Assembly (NCBI RefSeq): GCF_009864005.1
Contig: NZ_WEZQ01000006.1
Location: forward strand, 1-64,000
Source of the DNA: Furfurilactobacillus milii
GTDB taxonomy: Bacteria > Bacillota > Bacilli > Lactobacillales > Lactobacillaceae
Direction: 5' to 3'
Length of the DNA stretch: 64,000 nt
Shown here: positions 8,645 to 17,739 of the stretch, one piece after another
How positions within the stretch are numbered: position 1 is the first letter of the stretch
Layout of the letters: each line of letters begins with the position of its first letter
Notes under the pieces: model-generated
Databases searched by the model: none
What the model was told of the DNA's origin: nothing
What the model saw: the letters and a program-made list of their open reading frames with translations, nothing else
Position numbers and translations under genes: made by a program

Positions 8645-9424
8645 TTAACCGAGACCAACTAAGGCAGCAAAGATTGGCACAACGATATCGATAACGATAC
8701 TGATGATAACCACCGCAATGGCAGCCATAGAACCTTGAGCGGATCCTAACTGTAAAGCAAATGCTGAACCAACTGTGTGACCAGAAGTTCCTAAGCCAAG
8801 CCCAGTCCCAATTGGATCTGAGTTCAAACGGAAGACTTTAACAAGCCAGCCACCCAATGCGTAAATGATAACCGCATTCAGGATACATGCCATCGCCGTT
8901 ACAGCAGCGTTACCACCGACAGCTGTTGAAATTGGCAATGCAATCGCAGTCGTTGCAGCTTGTGGCAACATGGATGCAATACCGACATTGCTGAGGCCAA
9001 ACAGTTTGGAAATACCGAAGATGACGAACAGTGAGACGAACGCCCCCACGATCAATGATAATAGAATTTCCAACCAGAACTTTTTGACAATATCATTACG
9101 TTTGTACAATGGAACGGCAAACGCAATCGTTGCTGGGTTCAAGAACCAAAAGATAATGTCACCGCCGGGCTTGTAAGCCGTGGTGTAGAACTTGGCCGTA
9201 TCCATGCCCAACATTTTGGCCATGATAACCAACACAATGATCCCCAGGACCATCCCAACAAATAATGGCTGAAATAAGAAGAACCCGTTAAATTTCTTGA
9301 ATAACCATTGGCCCAATAAATAAACAGCGATGGACAAGAAGATTCCGAAGAATGGTGTCGCAAAGTAAGCCAGTGGTCCTTTAATGACCGGTGCCGCAGC
9401 AGCCGCTAAAATTGAAACAGACAT
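8645..9424 (-). CDS. lrgB: LrgB-family membrane protein (copy 2)
   Basis: 259 aa, closely similar over its whole length to the LrgB encoded at 7152-7931, with differences concentrated in the loops and in the segment after LSLIVG. AGGAGG is 7 nt before the ATG. The gap to its lrgA is 15 bp. Tandem duplication of the whole lrgAB pair is the simplest origin. Confidence 0.88.
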   Translation of the reverse strand: MSVSILAAAAAPVIKGPLAYFATPFFGIFLSIAVYLLGQWLFKKFNGFFLFQPLFVGMVLGIIVLVIMAKMLGMDTAKFYTTAYKPGGDIIFWFLNPATIAFAVPLYKRNDIVKKFWLEILLSLIVGAFVSLFVIFGISKLFGLSNVGIASMLPQAATTAIALPISTAVGGNAAVTAMACILNAVIIYALGGWLVKVFRLNSDPIGTGLGLGTSGHTVGSAFALQLGSAQGSMAAIAVVIISIVIDIVVPIFAALVGLG

Positions 9425-9439
9425 AAAGCAATCCTCCTT

Positions 9440-9895
9440 TTACTTTTGATCATCCTGATTAACAGTTGCATCGCCGTGGAACCAGTGAACCCGGATCCAG
9501 ATAAAGAGCCGCGCGGTGTAAGCCACAACAACCAGCAATACGATAGTGGATAGAATAATAACAATAACTAACTTCCAGCCTTCGTTTTGAAGGATGCCAA
9601 GCGTGCCTGCCAATTGGATACCAGAAGGAACAAAAAGAAAACCAATGAGACTGATCATAAAGCTACCGAAGGAATCAACCCACTCCACTTTAATAATTTT
9701 GAACGTCAATGCTAAGTAGAGTAGTACCAGCCCAATAACAGGCGTTGGTAGTGGGAACTTTGGAAAAGTCTTTGCAACAAACTCAGAAATGAGCCAGGAA
9801 ATAAATAGTACCGTGGCATAAATACCGATTTGAACCAGAATGGGCGCATCTTTTTTAGTTGATGTCGCCGTCTTAGATTTATTATTTTCTGCCAT
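9440..9895 (-). CDS. lrgA: LrgA/CidA-family holin-like protein (copy 2)
   Basis: 151 aa from ATG at 9895; the frame is open to 9973 but the ribosome binding site (GGAAAGGA) is placed for 9895. It carries the same motifs as copy 1 (LPTPVIGLVLLYLAL, FLFVPSGIQL). The cytosolic N-terminus is Lys/Thr/Ser-rich. It is the first gene of the operon nearest lytST, so likely the main LytR target. Confidence 0.87.
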   Translation of the reverse strand: MAENNKSKTATSTKKDAPILVQIGIYATVLFISWLISEFVAKTFPKFPLPTPVIGLVLLYLALTFKIIKVEWVDSFGSFMISLIGFLFVPSGIQLAGTLGILQNEGWKLVIVIILSTIVLLVVVAYTARLFIWIRVHWFHGDATVNQDDQK

Positions 9896-9969
9896 GACAA
9901 ACGTCCTTTCCATTATTGTGAATAGTGTCACTAGTAGCGACAAAACTTGCCGTACCAGCACTCTTTTTA

Positions 9970-9982
9970 ACACTTAAAGTGT
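9970..9982. promoter_or_regulatory. Palindrome upstream of lrgA copy 2
   Basis: ACACTT-A-AAGTGT, a 6-1-6 inverted repeat about 75 bp before the lrgA start. A candidate operator; the regulator cannot be named. Confidence 0.35.
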
Positions 9983-10086
9983 AGTCGCCAATTCACAAAA
10001 AAACGTGATTCACTTGTCAAACGCACATTTTACCAGCTGAAATACCCTGCTCGGGAAGTGATTTACTGCGACACATTTGTTAGCTA

Positions 10087-10170
10087 ACTTCACGAGGCTG
10101 TGCGGCGAGGTGAAAGACTCCGAACTTGGGAGGCTTGAACCGGTCCCACGGCGAGCGTATCAATGTTGAC
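10087..10170 (+). repeat. Truncated subtype A element (copy A2)
   Basis: Only the right half of the element is present: CACGAGGC, GCGGCGAGGTGAAAGACT, GAGGCTTGAACCGGTCCCACGG, then GTATCAATGTTGAC. The partner for that last arm and the first hairpin are missing. It sits between lytR and lrgA copy 2. Confidence 0.75.
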
Positions 10171-10212
10171 AACCGCAAGCGACATCTACACCAATATTCG
10201 TGGCGGATATAC

Positions 10213-10947
10213 TTACATGTTCAATCGATCTTTCATCGACTTAACGAAGGAACGGCTGACCGGCACCTTGTCGCCATTGGTCAGCTTAATTTGATAGGTA
10301 TGGTTAAACCACGGTTCGACCTCGGAAATAGCGGTGATATTCACGACGATACTGCGATGTACCTGCATAAACTGATCCTCTGACAATCGCGTCATCAACC
10401 AGCTTAACGTCTGATGAGTGTGGAAGCGACCGTCCTTGGTCGTCAATATTAACTCACCATTTTCAACGAAACCAGCGAGAATGTCACCCTGCTTAAGAAC
10501 ACGTGTCTTCTCGTTTTCGGTTATTGAAATCATCCCCAGTTGTTTACGTGGTTTGGTTTTGGCAACTGGATTGGCCTCTTCCCGAAGTTGAAGCACCTCG
10601 TCAACTCTTGATAACGCCTGATTGATTCGTTGTTGCTCAAATGGTTTAAGCACATAATCAACCGCATTGATGTTAAATGCGCGAACTGCATAATCATCAT
10701 AGGCCGTTGCTACGACCACTAACGGTGGATTCGCCAACTGATCAAGTTTGTTTGCCAAATCAAAACCGTTTTCGTTATTCAGAGAAATGTCGAGAAAAAC
10801 GAGGTCACTGGGAGTAGTTAATAATTGTGCCAACGCCTGACTTATCGATTCTGCTTGAGACACCTGATCAACAAGTGAATTCTGTTTAAGCAAGTATTCC
10901 AGCTCGTTACGTGCGAGCGGTTCATCATCAACGATTAAGACTTTCAT
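10213..10947 (-). CDS. lytR: LytR/LytT-type response regulator
   Basis: Receiver domain at residues 1-120 with Asp8/Asp9, phospho-acceptor Asp53 (VFLDIS) and the Lys of VLKPF, then a LytTR DNA-binding domain (about 140-244; FMQVHRSIVVNI, GDKVPVSRSF). Paired with LytS, whose 3' end it overlaps by 20 nt, so translation is coupled. AGGAGG precedes the ATG. The adjacent lrgAB operons are the expected targets, as known for LytSR-lrgAB in staphylococci, streptococci and bacilli. Confidence 0.92.
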   Translation of the reverse strand: MKVLIVDDEPLARNELEYLLKQNSLVDQVSQAESISQALAQLLTTPSDLVFLDISLNNENGFDLANKLDQLANPPLVVVATAYDDYAVRAFNINAVDYVLKPFEQQRINQALSRVDEVLQLREEANPVAKTKPRKQLGMISITENEKTRVLKQGDILAGFVENGELILTTKDGRFHTHQTLSWLMTRLSEDQFMQVHRSIVVNITAISEVEPWFNHTYQIKLTNGDKVPVSRSFVKSMKDRLNM

Positions 10948-12685
10948 GAATTGCCTCCTGCTTATTTGGAATTGTTAAACTTACCGTCGTACCAGTTGAA
11001 GATGTTTTAAAATGTAGCTGACTGTTTGGACCATAAAGGCCCACCAGCCGCGCATTCAAGTTTTCCAACGCTGTACCACTACCATTCGTAGAAGTTACCA
11101 CTTGATGACCAAGTTGCGGTAAAACATCTTGGTCAATCCCGAAACCATTATCGCTGACACTAATCTCAGTCGCATAGCGCTGGGCTTCAACTTTTACCCA
11201 CACCCGATTACCATATCGTCGGTCATCAAACGCATGACGAATCGCGTTTTCAACCAACACCTGAATGGTAAACGGTGGAATCAATACTTCATCATCCGAT
11301 GGCGTATCAAACGTAATGTCGTATTTATCTGGGAATCGCGTTTGCTCCAGCGATAGGTATGCATCAACATGTTCGCGTTCTTGACGCAACGGAATTTCCG
11401 TTTGCCGGACACCTTGCAGATTTGTTCGGAAGTACGTGGATAATTGTAGCAACAGAGTGCGCGCCTTGTCAGCGTCCGTTCGCATCAACGCAGATATCGT
11501 ATTGATCGCATTAAAGAAGAAGTGGGGATTTACTTGAGCTTGTAAGGACTTAATTTCAGCATCCTTGACGAGCTTTGATTGTTCCTCAGCAGCCCCTAAT
11601 GCTAATTGACTCGAAAAAATTGAGGCGAGACCCGTTGCCAACTGTTCCTCAACCGGCGTTAAATCTTTCGGATTGGTAAAGTACATCTTCAGCGTACCCA
11701 CAACGTGATTTTGAACGACCAGGGGAATCACCACTGCGGCGGCCAACGGACAGCCCGGATGCGGACAACCAATTTCAGCCTTAGAATGAGCAATTCGCAT
11801 CTGACCGGTCGCAATGACCCGTTTGGATAAATCTGTCTTGATTTCTTTTTCTGGAATATGGTGGTCGCTTCCTGGCCCCACATGAGCCAAAACGTCCGTC
11901 GTATCCGTAATGCCGATTGCGTCAAAGTTTGTATAATTACGAATGATGGTCGCGACCTGTTGAGCGTTGTTTTCGGTTAAACCGGAACTAAAGAATGGTA
12001 ATGTCCGGTCCGCCAGTTCCAACACATCGTGCGTTTGCACAGCCCGCAACTGTTCTTCCTGCCTAATGTAAGCTGAAATGACTGACATAAAGATGGCCGT
12101 GCCAGCACTATTTAAAATCATCATGGGGAAAAAGATGAGTTTTACCAAACTGAAGCCAGAGGCGCTGAAAATGAAGATAAACAACATCTGGACTGATTCC
12201 ATCATCAACCCAATCAGTGCTGACGTCGTCATGCTTGGATATCGGCTCTCGTTGAGATAACGTTTGCCAATCATCCCAGAAAGAAAACCAACGATAATTG
12301 AACTGAAAATATAGAATAGATCGGAGCCATTTCCTTGAATTACACGATGGACACCGGCAATTAACCCAACCACCGTGCCGACCAGTGGCCCGCCAACTAA
12401 GCCGGACACCGTAATCGCTAAAGTTCTCGTGTTGGCGATTGAATCAGTAGCTGGTAGACCTGTTAGCCATGTTGTTGATACCAACGTGTTGTGGGAAGTA
12501 ATTTCAACCCCCGTTAAGTTCGAAATAATCGCAAAAACAGCGAAAATGAGAATCAACATTCCCTTCGCTGTCCATGCATCATCAGCTTTGACTAATTGTC
12601 TGAAATAACTGACATTTACCAAAAGAAAGGCGAGGATAATGATCAGCCCAACCCGCTGCATCAGTAACAAAAATAGCGTTAACAT
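10928..12685 (-). CDS. lytS: LytS-type sensor histidine kinase
   Basis: 585 aa. The N-terminus has a 5TM-LYT membrane sensor (residues about 1-200), then a GAF-like domain (about 220-360), then a His_kinase domain with QAQVNPHFFFNAINTISAL as the phospho-acceptor box and an HATPase domain (VLVENAIRHAF, GSGTALENLNARL). The start at 12685 has AAGGAG 5 nt upstream; 44 further upstream codons are open but unsupported. In related systems LytS responds to membrane potential or extracellular pyruvate; the cue here is unknown. Confidence 0.92.
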   Translation of the reverse strand: MLTLFLLLMQRVGLIIILAFLLVNVSYFRQLVKADDAWTAKGMLILIFAVFAIISNLTGVEITSHNTLVSTTWLTGLPATDSIANTRTLAITVSGLVGGPLVGTVVGLIAGVHRVIQGNGSDLFYIFSSIIVGFLSGMIGKRYLNESRYPSMTTSALIGLMMESVQMLFIFIFSASGFSLVKLIFFPMMILNSAGTAIFMSVISAYIRQEEQLRAVQTHDVLELADRTLPFFSSGLTENNAQQVATIIRNYTNFDAIGITDTTDVLAHVGPGSDHHIPEKEIKTDLSKRVIATGQMRIAHSKAEIGCPHPGCPLAAAVVIPLVVQNHVVGTLKMYFTNPKDLTPVEEQLATGLASIFSSQLALGAAEEQSKLVKDAEIKSLQAQVNPHFFFNAINTISALMRTDADKARTLLLQLSTYFRTNLQGVRQTEIPLRQEREHVDAYLSLEQTRFPDKYDITFDTPSDDEVLIPPFTIQVLVENAIRHAFDDRRYGNRVWVKVEAQRYATEISVSDNGFGIDQDVLPQLGHQVVTSTNGSGTALENLNARLVGLYGPNSQLHFKTSSTGTTVSLTIPNKQEAIHESLNR

Positions 12686-12849
12686 GCTTTCTCCTTGTCT
12701 TTGTAAACCTGTATCATTATTGTTAATCTTTTTGTGCCCCATTGAATTATACCCGCGCGAAAACTTGTGAAACAGAGGCAACTTTAAAAACGTTTGTGTG
12801 TCGGGCTTAAAGAGCATATATTAAAACTATTCGATTGGTGGTGAGCAAA

Positions 12850-13572
12850 TTGACTCAAAGTACTCCAAAAAATCCGGCAAGCGTGCAGGCTCTTTTCACT
12901 CGCATTGCGCCAGATTATGACCGCATGAACAACATTATTTCTCTTGGTTTACAACACAGATGGCGGCGATATGCCATGCGTCAAGCCCACTTTTTACCTG
13001 GCGACACGGTCCTTGACTTGTGCTGTGGGACGGGCGATTGGACAGTTGCGCTGGCCAGCAGTATCGGCCGCAGTGGACAAGTCATTGGCGTCGACTTTAG
13101 TCAGGCAATGGTTAAGCTGGCTCAACAAAAAATTGCTGACAATAATTTGACCAATGAAGCGACCGTTTCCTTTGGTGACGCGCTTCACTTGCCATTTCCC
13201 GATAACAGTTTTGATCTGATTACAATTGGTTTTGGCATGCGCAATCTAGCAAACTTAAACGCCGGTCTAACAGAGATGCTACGTGTCCTACGCCCTGGTG
13301 GTCAGCTCGTGTGCTTGGAAAGTTCTCAACCAACTGCACCAATTATTAGACCCGTTTGGCAGTGGTATTTCGGTACCGTCATGCCGTGGTTAGGAGCCGT
13401 ATTTGCCCATGCTCATGATGATTATGATTATCTTCAGCGGACTACCCAGGCGTTTGCCAATTATCAAACGTTGGCCGAAGCGTTCACAACAGCCGGTTTT
13501 AAAGACGTCCATTACCGTCGCTTTACGTTTGGCGCGGCGGCTTGTCATACAGGAGTTAAACCGGCAAAGTAG
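12850..13572 (+). CDS. menG: Demethylmenaquinone methyltransferase
   Basis: Class I SAM-dependent methyltransferase of the UbiE/MenG family, 240 aa. SAM motif I is VLDLCCGTGDWT; GVDFSQAM and the UbiE signature FGMRNLANL are present; FTRIAPDYDRMN marks the N-terminus. It makes the last methylation of menaquinone. The start is inferred as TTG at 12850 with GGTGGTGAG upstream; the frame is open from a TTG at 12835. No other men gene is in the window, so it may complete quinone synthesis from precursors or be part of a dispersed pathway. Confidence 0.9.
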   Translation: MTQSTPKNPASVQALFTRIAPDYDRMNNIISLGLQHRWRRYAMRQAHFLPGDTVLDLCCGTGDWTVALASSIGRSGQVIGVDFSQAMVKLAQQKIADNNLTNEATVSFGDALHLPFPDNSFDLITIGFGMRNLANLNAGLTEMLRVLRPGGQLVCLESSQPTAPIIRPVWQWYFGTVMPWLGAVFAHAHDDYDYLQRTTQAFANYQTLAEAFTTAGFKDVHYRRFTFGAAACHTGVKPAK

Positions 13573-13637
13573 CCGTTTACTAACGTTAGAAATTTCGTTA
13601 AACTGGAGCCATTGTATTAACAGAAAGGATGGCGCTC

Positions 13638-14006
13638 GTGTCAGAAGATCGGTATTATCAGCCCAAAGATAGCAAGGATGCAATGCGGTACATTGAACGT
13701 TTGTTTAACCGCTACAAAGATGCTCCGATTACGCAAGAACTCGTTGATTATAATCACAACTTAACTGCTGCTCTACGCAGTGATATTGCCCAAGCAGCCT
13801 TGACTGAAAATGCGCCACAACGTCATGATGCGGCCATCAACATGGCCGATGAAATGGACAAGTGGGCACGCACGCGAGCAGCTGGGCAGCCATTTCATGG
13901 GCAGCTAAAACACTTCAAGTTTGTCGGTGAAGCGTCAACGCCACGGTTTAAGGCTCACACAGTTAAAAACCATCAACGCGGCAACTTACGCGCGTCACGC
14001 CATTAA
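13638..14006 (+). CDS. Conserved hypothetical protein
   Basis: 122 aa, hydrophilic, basic C-terminus (KNHQRGNLRASRH), no membrane segment. No domain recognised. The ATG at 13629 sits directly on the AAAGGATGG box, so GTG at 13638 (spacing 5) is chosen. It follows menG by 65 bp and has its own terminator. Confidence 0.7.
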   Translation: MSEDRYYQPKDSKDAMRYIERLFNRYKDAPITQELVDYNHNLTAALRSDIAQAALTENAPQRHDAAINMADEMDKWARTRAAGQPFHGQLKHFKFVGEASTPRFKAHTVKNHQRGNLRASRH

Positions 14007-14017
14007 TCCATTCACAT

Positions 14018-14060
14018 AAAAATCCTGTCGATTAGTTATCACTAATTAACAGGATTTTTT
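14018..14060 (+). terminator. Terminator after the 122-aa gene
   Basis: AAAATCCTGT pairs with ACAGGATTTT and runs into TTTTTT. Confidence 0.85.
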
Positions 14061-14106
14061 GATTACAAACATGATTTTTATGTTAGCGTGATCTGCCGTT
14101 ACGTCA

Positions 14107-14264
14107 TTGAGAAACGCCGTTCCATGGGACCGGTATCAGCCTATGAAAACCTAGGCTTCACCCTCGACTTCGAGCCCAAAGCCCAGGTCTCGAAGCTCGT
14201 CCTGCAATGCTAAGTGGCAAAACCGGCCACTAACCATTGCTTTCACGGAACTCTATTTCTCACT
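14107..14264 (-). repeat. Structured intergenic element, subtype B (copy B1)
   Basis: Outer stem TTGAGAAAC-GCC-GTTCC with GGAAC-TCTA-TTTCTCA. Read on the minus strand it has a hairpin (GCAATGGTTAGTGG...CCACTTAGCATTGC), then two further arms, and the shared core ACCGGTCCCATGG. It stands head to head with copy A3, 94 nt away. Confidence 0.75.
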
Positions 14265-14358
14265 GCCTTCACTCTTGTTCCAAAAATAAGCAGTGCAACC
14301 TCCCCATAACTAGAAAGTACTTAAAATCAGCAATTAGCTTCTATGTGAGCCGAAGGGC

Positions 14359-14525
14359 GGCAGCATTGACACCGAGCCGTGAAGGTAACGTTAATTCGGT
14401 GGTTTTCCCGAATTTAGGTTACGGACGGTCGTTAAGACTCGGCACTCCACGAGGCTTGACGGCGAGGTGAAAGACCGTGAACTTCGGGCTTGAACCGGTC
14501 CCACGGCGAGTGTGTCAATGCTGCC
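14359..14525 (+). repeat. Structured intergenic element, subtype A (copy A3)
   Basis: GGCAGCATTGACAC at 14359-14372 is a perfect 14-bp inverted repeat of GTGTCAATGCTGCC at 14512-14525. Inside: the hairpin GGTAACGTTAATTCGG/CCGAATTTAGGTTAC, the arm GAGGCTTGACGGCGAGGTGA, and GGGCTTGAACCGGTCCCACGG. Relative to A4/A5 the outer stem changes G:C for A:T on both sides at once, which supports an RNA fold. Confidence 0.85.
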
Positions 14526-14559
14526 AACCGGAGGCGTAAGACAAGAATCAGCTTAAAGA

Positions 14560-15435
14560 TTAAGGTTTACTACCCGGTTTGCCAAAGAGTAAATTGGTGA
14601 CTAGCTTGTAGCTACGGATTGTGGTGTGAATTTGGTGATGATTGGTATTGTTCATTAAAATCTCGTGATACTGCGGCACAATGCCGCGAACAAGGTAGCG
14701 CAAAGCCTGTGCCTGCACAATAGGCACGGAGTTGTCTGTATCTTCGCCGTTAGCAGAGCCATAGACGTTAAAGATTTGAGCCCGACTATTAGCCCACAAA
14801 TTGTTGCGGTCTGCGATCAACTGACGATAACTGTGCGATGAACGTTTAGGCTTTCCGCTAGGTAATACATCTTTAGGCCGATCAATACTTTCATCGACCG
14901 GTGCACTCAACAATACCATTTTATGCAACTTTGGTAATCGCTTATCGTTACCATAGCGAATCAACTGAGTCACCATCGCACTGCCGCCCCATGAATGGCC
15001 AACGGCATTGTATTCATTAACGTGATAGCGACGTTTGAGCAACATCAGAATCTGATTGAGCCACTTGGCCTGTGGCTGATAACTATTGCCCAGATTGCGA
15101 TCAAACGTGACTTGAATGAGCGGATTAATATCCGTTTTTTTAAGACGGCCAATCACGTGAATGCGACCAAAAAAGTCGACATTGATTCGCATAACTTTGC
15201 CTGCAGTGCGTTCACCTTGCATATAACCAATCATGGCGTTAAACGAATTAGCCGAAGTGGCCCAACCAGGCATGAAGATTGTCGGCGTGTGCGTTTTCAT
15301 AACACTCTTGTTAACTTCGCTACTCTCCAGCGGTTCGGCAGTCACGCCAATGCTGGTTACTTTATGGAACAACACAAAACTTGCGCCCAGCACTAACACG
15401 AGCGCACTGGTAATTGTCCAAATCCGTCGATGCAC
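14560..15435 (-). CDS. Cell-surface alpha/beta hydrolase (DUF915-like)
   Basis: 291 aa. An N-terminal hydrophobic segment (residues about 5-23, WTITSALVLVLGASFVL) acts as signal anchor or signal peptide. The alpha/beta hydrolase core follows: TIFMPGWATSANSF for the oxyanion region, nucleophile elbow GHSWGGS, Asp probably in SANGEDTD, and His in NNTNHHQIH. This matches the lactobacillar DUF915 family of secreted lipase/esterase-like proteins. The start is GTG at 15435, 7 nt after GGGAGG; TTG at 15441 is too close to the box. Substrate unknown. Confidence 0.8.
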   Translation of the reverse strand: MHRRIWTITSALVLVLGASFVLFHKVTSIGVTAEPLESSEVNKSVMKTHTPTIFMPGWATSANSFNAMIGYMQGERTAGKVMRINVDFFGRIHVIGRLKKTDINPLIQVTFDRNLGNSYQPQAKWLNQILMLLKRRYHVNEYNAVGHSWGGSAMVTQLIRYGNDKRLPKLHKMVLLSAPVDESIDRPKDVLPSGKPKRSSHSYRQLIADRNNLWANSRAQIFNVYGSANGEDTDNSVPIVQAQALRYLVRGIVPQYHEILMNNTNHHQIHTTIRSYKLVTNLLFGKPGSKP

Positions 15436-15702
15436 GTGCAAACCTCCCCATCGCTGACGTTTCCCGCTCAGCCGTTTATTTCTAATTAACTTTAACGCTT
15501 TCGAATCCTTGTGACCAGTCGCAACGCGTGACTTAACAGCAAATTAAGTTTGCCACAATGAGAATAATCAGCTCGTTTACAAACCGTCAGCTAACAATTA
15601 TTCTGTTTTGTCGAAATAACGAGCATTATTTTCTGAGTTTTTCTGATCAATCATCTATACTGTTGCCAAACATATATTGAAAGTGAATTGGAGGGGATTA
15701 AT

Positions 15703-16383
15703 ATGACACAACCCGTTGTTGCAATCGTCGGTGTTGGTAAAACTGGATTAGCCCAAGCTCAGGCCGCACTTTTTGGCCGTCAAGGCTTCCAAATTGCTTT
15801 ACTATCCCGCGATGAAAATATCCTTAAACAAACTGCCGATGACCTTCAACATCAGCAGATCAACGCCACTATTTTTCCAGTTGATCTAACGAAGGCAGCC
15901 ACTATTGATGAAGCATTTGATCAGGTCAAACAATTGGGCCAACTGACAGCTGTCATCTTTAACGCCACGTTCCGTCCTGGCATTAAGCCACGCGCGCTCA
16001 CAGCCGAGACAGCCGAAACTGGCATGCTGATTGGTGCAGTTGCGCCGGTAGCAGTAGCTCACGCGGTCATTCCAGCCCTACTTGAAAGTTCACAACCAAC
16101 GGCCTTGCTGTTCACTAACAGCATTGCGGCCACCAAACCATCAACAGGCGCACCTCTGCAAAGCATGGAAAAAGCGGCAATGAAGAATTTCGTCCTGGCC
16201 CTCAATCAGGATTTAGCAAAGACCAACATTTTTGCCGGCCAAGTCACGATCAACACGTATATCCGTGACGGACACCGTGAAAATCAGGACCCTGTTAACA
16301 TTGCGAAGGCTTACTACAAACTGTTTACAGAACGTGAGCCCGTCGATTTGGCCTATCACGACCTCATTAAAGAGGACTATTAA
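15703..16383 (+). CDS. SDR-fold oxidoreductase with altered active site
   Basis: 226 aa, Rossmann fold with a nucleotide-binding turn GVGKTGLAQA in place of the usual GxxxGxG. FNATFRP replaces NNAG. The Ser of FTNSIAA fits the catalytic Ser, but the YxxxK site reads QSMEK, so the catalytic Tyr is missing. It may bind NAD(P) without classical dehydrogenase chemistry. GGAGGGG is 8 nt before the ATG at 15703; the ATG at 15688 overlaps that box. Convergent terminator downstream. Confidence 0.8.
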   Translation: MTQPVVAIVGVGKTGLAQAQAALFGRQGFQIALLSRDENILKQTADDLQHQQINATIFPVDLTKAATIDEAFDQVKQLGQLTAVIFNATFRPGIKPRALTAETAETGMLIGAVAPVAVAHAVIPALLESSQPTALLFTNSIAATKPSTGAPLQSMEKAAMKNFVLALNQDLAKTNIFAGQVTINTYIRDGHRENQDPVNIAKAYYKLFTEREPVDLAYHDLIKEDY

Positions 16384-16397
16384 TTTGTACATTCATA

Positions 16398-16441
16398 CGA
16401 AAATGGTTCAAACGCAGATTATTGTGTTTGAACCATTTTCG
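16398..16441 (+). terminator. Bidirectional terminator
   Basis: CGAAAATGGTTCAAAC is an exact inverted repeat of GTTTGAACCATTTTCG; it serves the SDR gene and the convergent membrane gene. Confidence 0.88.
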
Positions 16442-16446
16442 TTTAT

Positions 16447-16875
16447 TTAAGATTTTTGGCGCTTAACAAATACAAACCGAATCACAAGCCAAACGTCGAC
16501 GACAGCTGCGAAAATATAAACTAGTCCATATAGCATAAATGTTAACAGCGCTGAACCACCGTTTGGAGAACCATGTGAAGCCCACGCGCTGTTGTATTCC
16601 GTTTGCGCAAAGGATTCGCCATTTTCATCATAGGCACGCCGGATAAATGTTCGGTTATCAACAGTTTTGCCCTGCCGTCGCAGTTGGCGCCAGCGACTAA
16701 CACTCGCGCGAGCAAACGGATAAAGCAGTAGCCAATTCACAAGATTGCCATAATCAAACGCCGTAAGTGTGTAAAATAAGCCACCAGCTGGTTTCAAATG
16801 CGCTACCAAGGTAAAAAAGGCAAAGAAGATCAGTCCCAATGTATAGGAAATTACGAGCTGTAGCCACTTATTCAT
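16447..16875 (-). CDS. Small membrane protein of unknown function
   Basis: 142 aa. Hydrophobic segments at residues about 5-25, 38-54 and 108-135, with a basic loop (SRWRQLRRQGK) between the second and third. No domain recognised. GGTGAGGG precedes the ATG. It follows rnhA by 23 nt and is probably in the mutY-rnhA transcript. Confidence 0.75.
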   Translation of the reverse strand: MNKWLQLVISYTLGLIFFAFFTLVAHLKPAGGLFYTLTAFDYGNLVNWLLLYPFARASVSRWRQLRRQGKTVDNRTFIRRAYDENGESFAQTEYNSAWASHGSPNGGSALLTFMLYGLVYIFAAVVDVWLVIRFVFVKRQKS

Positions 16876-16898
16876 ACCCTCACCTGTCTCTAAAAGTC

Positions 16899-17732
16899 TT
16901 AAAATAAATTCATTTGTTCAGAATCATCTGACGCAGCATTACCGGAGTAACCATCAGCCACTGCTTGGTCCGTAATTGTCGCTAACGGGTTCACTTCGGA
17001 CCGTTTGCCGATCGGATTTTCCCCATTCATGGCATCCATTGTTTGATTCAACAGTTCATCCACAAACACGTTACCAGAATTGTCGGCGTGACCCTTTGTC
17101 CACTCAAAACGTAGATGTGGAAAGGCTGTCAACTGGTCGCTCATTGCTTGCCACAGCTCTTTGTTTGCCAGTGGCGCACCGTTACTGCGTGCCCATCCCC
17201 GTCGTTTCCAACCGGCTAACCAACGTTTGGTAATCGCATCCAGAACATATTTTGAATCCAGTACAGCCAAAATCGGTTCTTTGTTCAAACCTGACTGTTG
17301 TAAAGCCTGTAGCGCTCGCAATAAGCCGGTGATTTCCATTTTATTGTTGGTTGCGCCAAATTCACCCAGTGAATCGTAATACTGCTGACCATCTTTTTTA
17401 ATCAGGTATGCCCACGCCGCCTTGTCGCCTTGTCGTACGTGCCCACCAGCCACGTTACCCGTATTTCGAGAACCACCGTCAGAATACATGACAATTTTTT
17501 CTGTTACTGGTTGACTGGTTGTAACGTGCCGTGAAGCTGTTGCTGCCGGTTTACGTCCCGACGCAGTGTATTGCCCACCAGCATCCAACCACTGCTGGGC
17601 GGCGTCACGCGTTGGGAAACTCTTGTATCGTGCTCCAGCCATCCCGTCAACCTGCTGCTTAGCGGCGGCCCAAGTTGTGAAGATGCCTGTTTTGCGGCCA
17701 TGAGCGACTGCATAAAACTTTTTTCCTGCCAT
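16899..17732 (-). CDS. rnhA: Ribonuclease HI with N-terminal hybrid-binding domain
   Basis: 277 aa. The caulimovirus-viroplasmin-type domain at residues 1-50 (KFYAVAHGRKTGIF, WLDAGG) binds RNA:DNA hybrids. The catalytic RNase H domain has all four acidic residues: Asp of MYSDGG, Glu of NNKMEITGL, Asp of VLDSKYV, and Asp of VFVDELLN, plus the TKGHADNSGN loop. It removes RNA from RNA:DNA hybrids. ATG 17732 is 7 nt after the mutY stop, with GTGAGG overlapping that stop, so the two are coupled. The frame is open to 17834 but unsupported. Confidence 0.92.
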   Translation of the reverse strand: MAGKKFYAVAHGRKTGIFTTWAAAKQQVDGMAGARYKSFPTRDAAQQWLDAGGQYTASGRKPAATASRHVTTSQPVTEKIVMYSDGGSRNTGNVAGGHVRQGDKAAWAYLIKKDGQQYYDSLGEFGATNNKMEITGLLRALQALQQSGLNKEPILAVLDSKYVLDAITKRWLAGWKRRGWARSNGAPLANKELWQAMSDQLTAFPHLRFEWTKGHADNSGNVFVDELLNQTMDAMNGENPIGKRSEVNPLATITDQAVADGYSGNAASDDSEQMNLF

Positions 17733-17739
17733 AATAACC

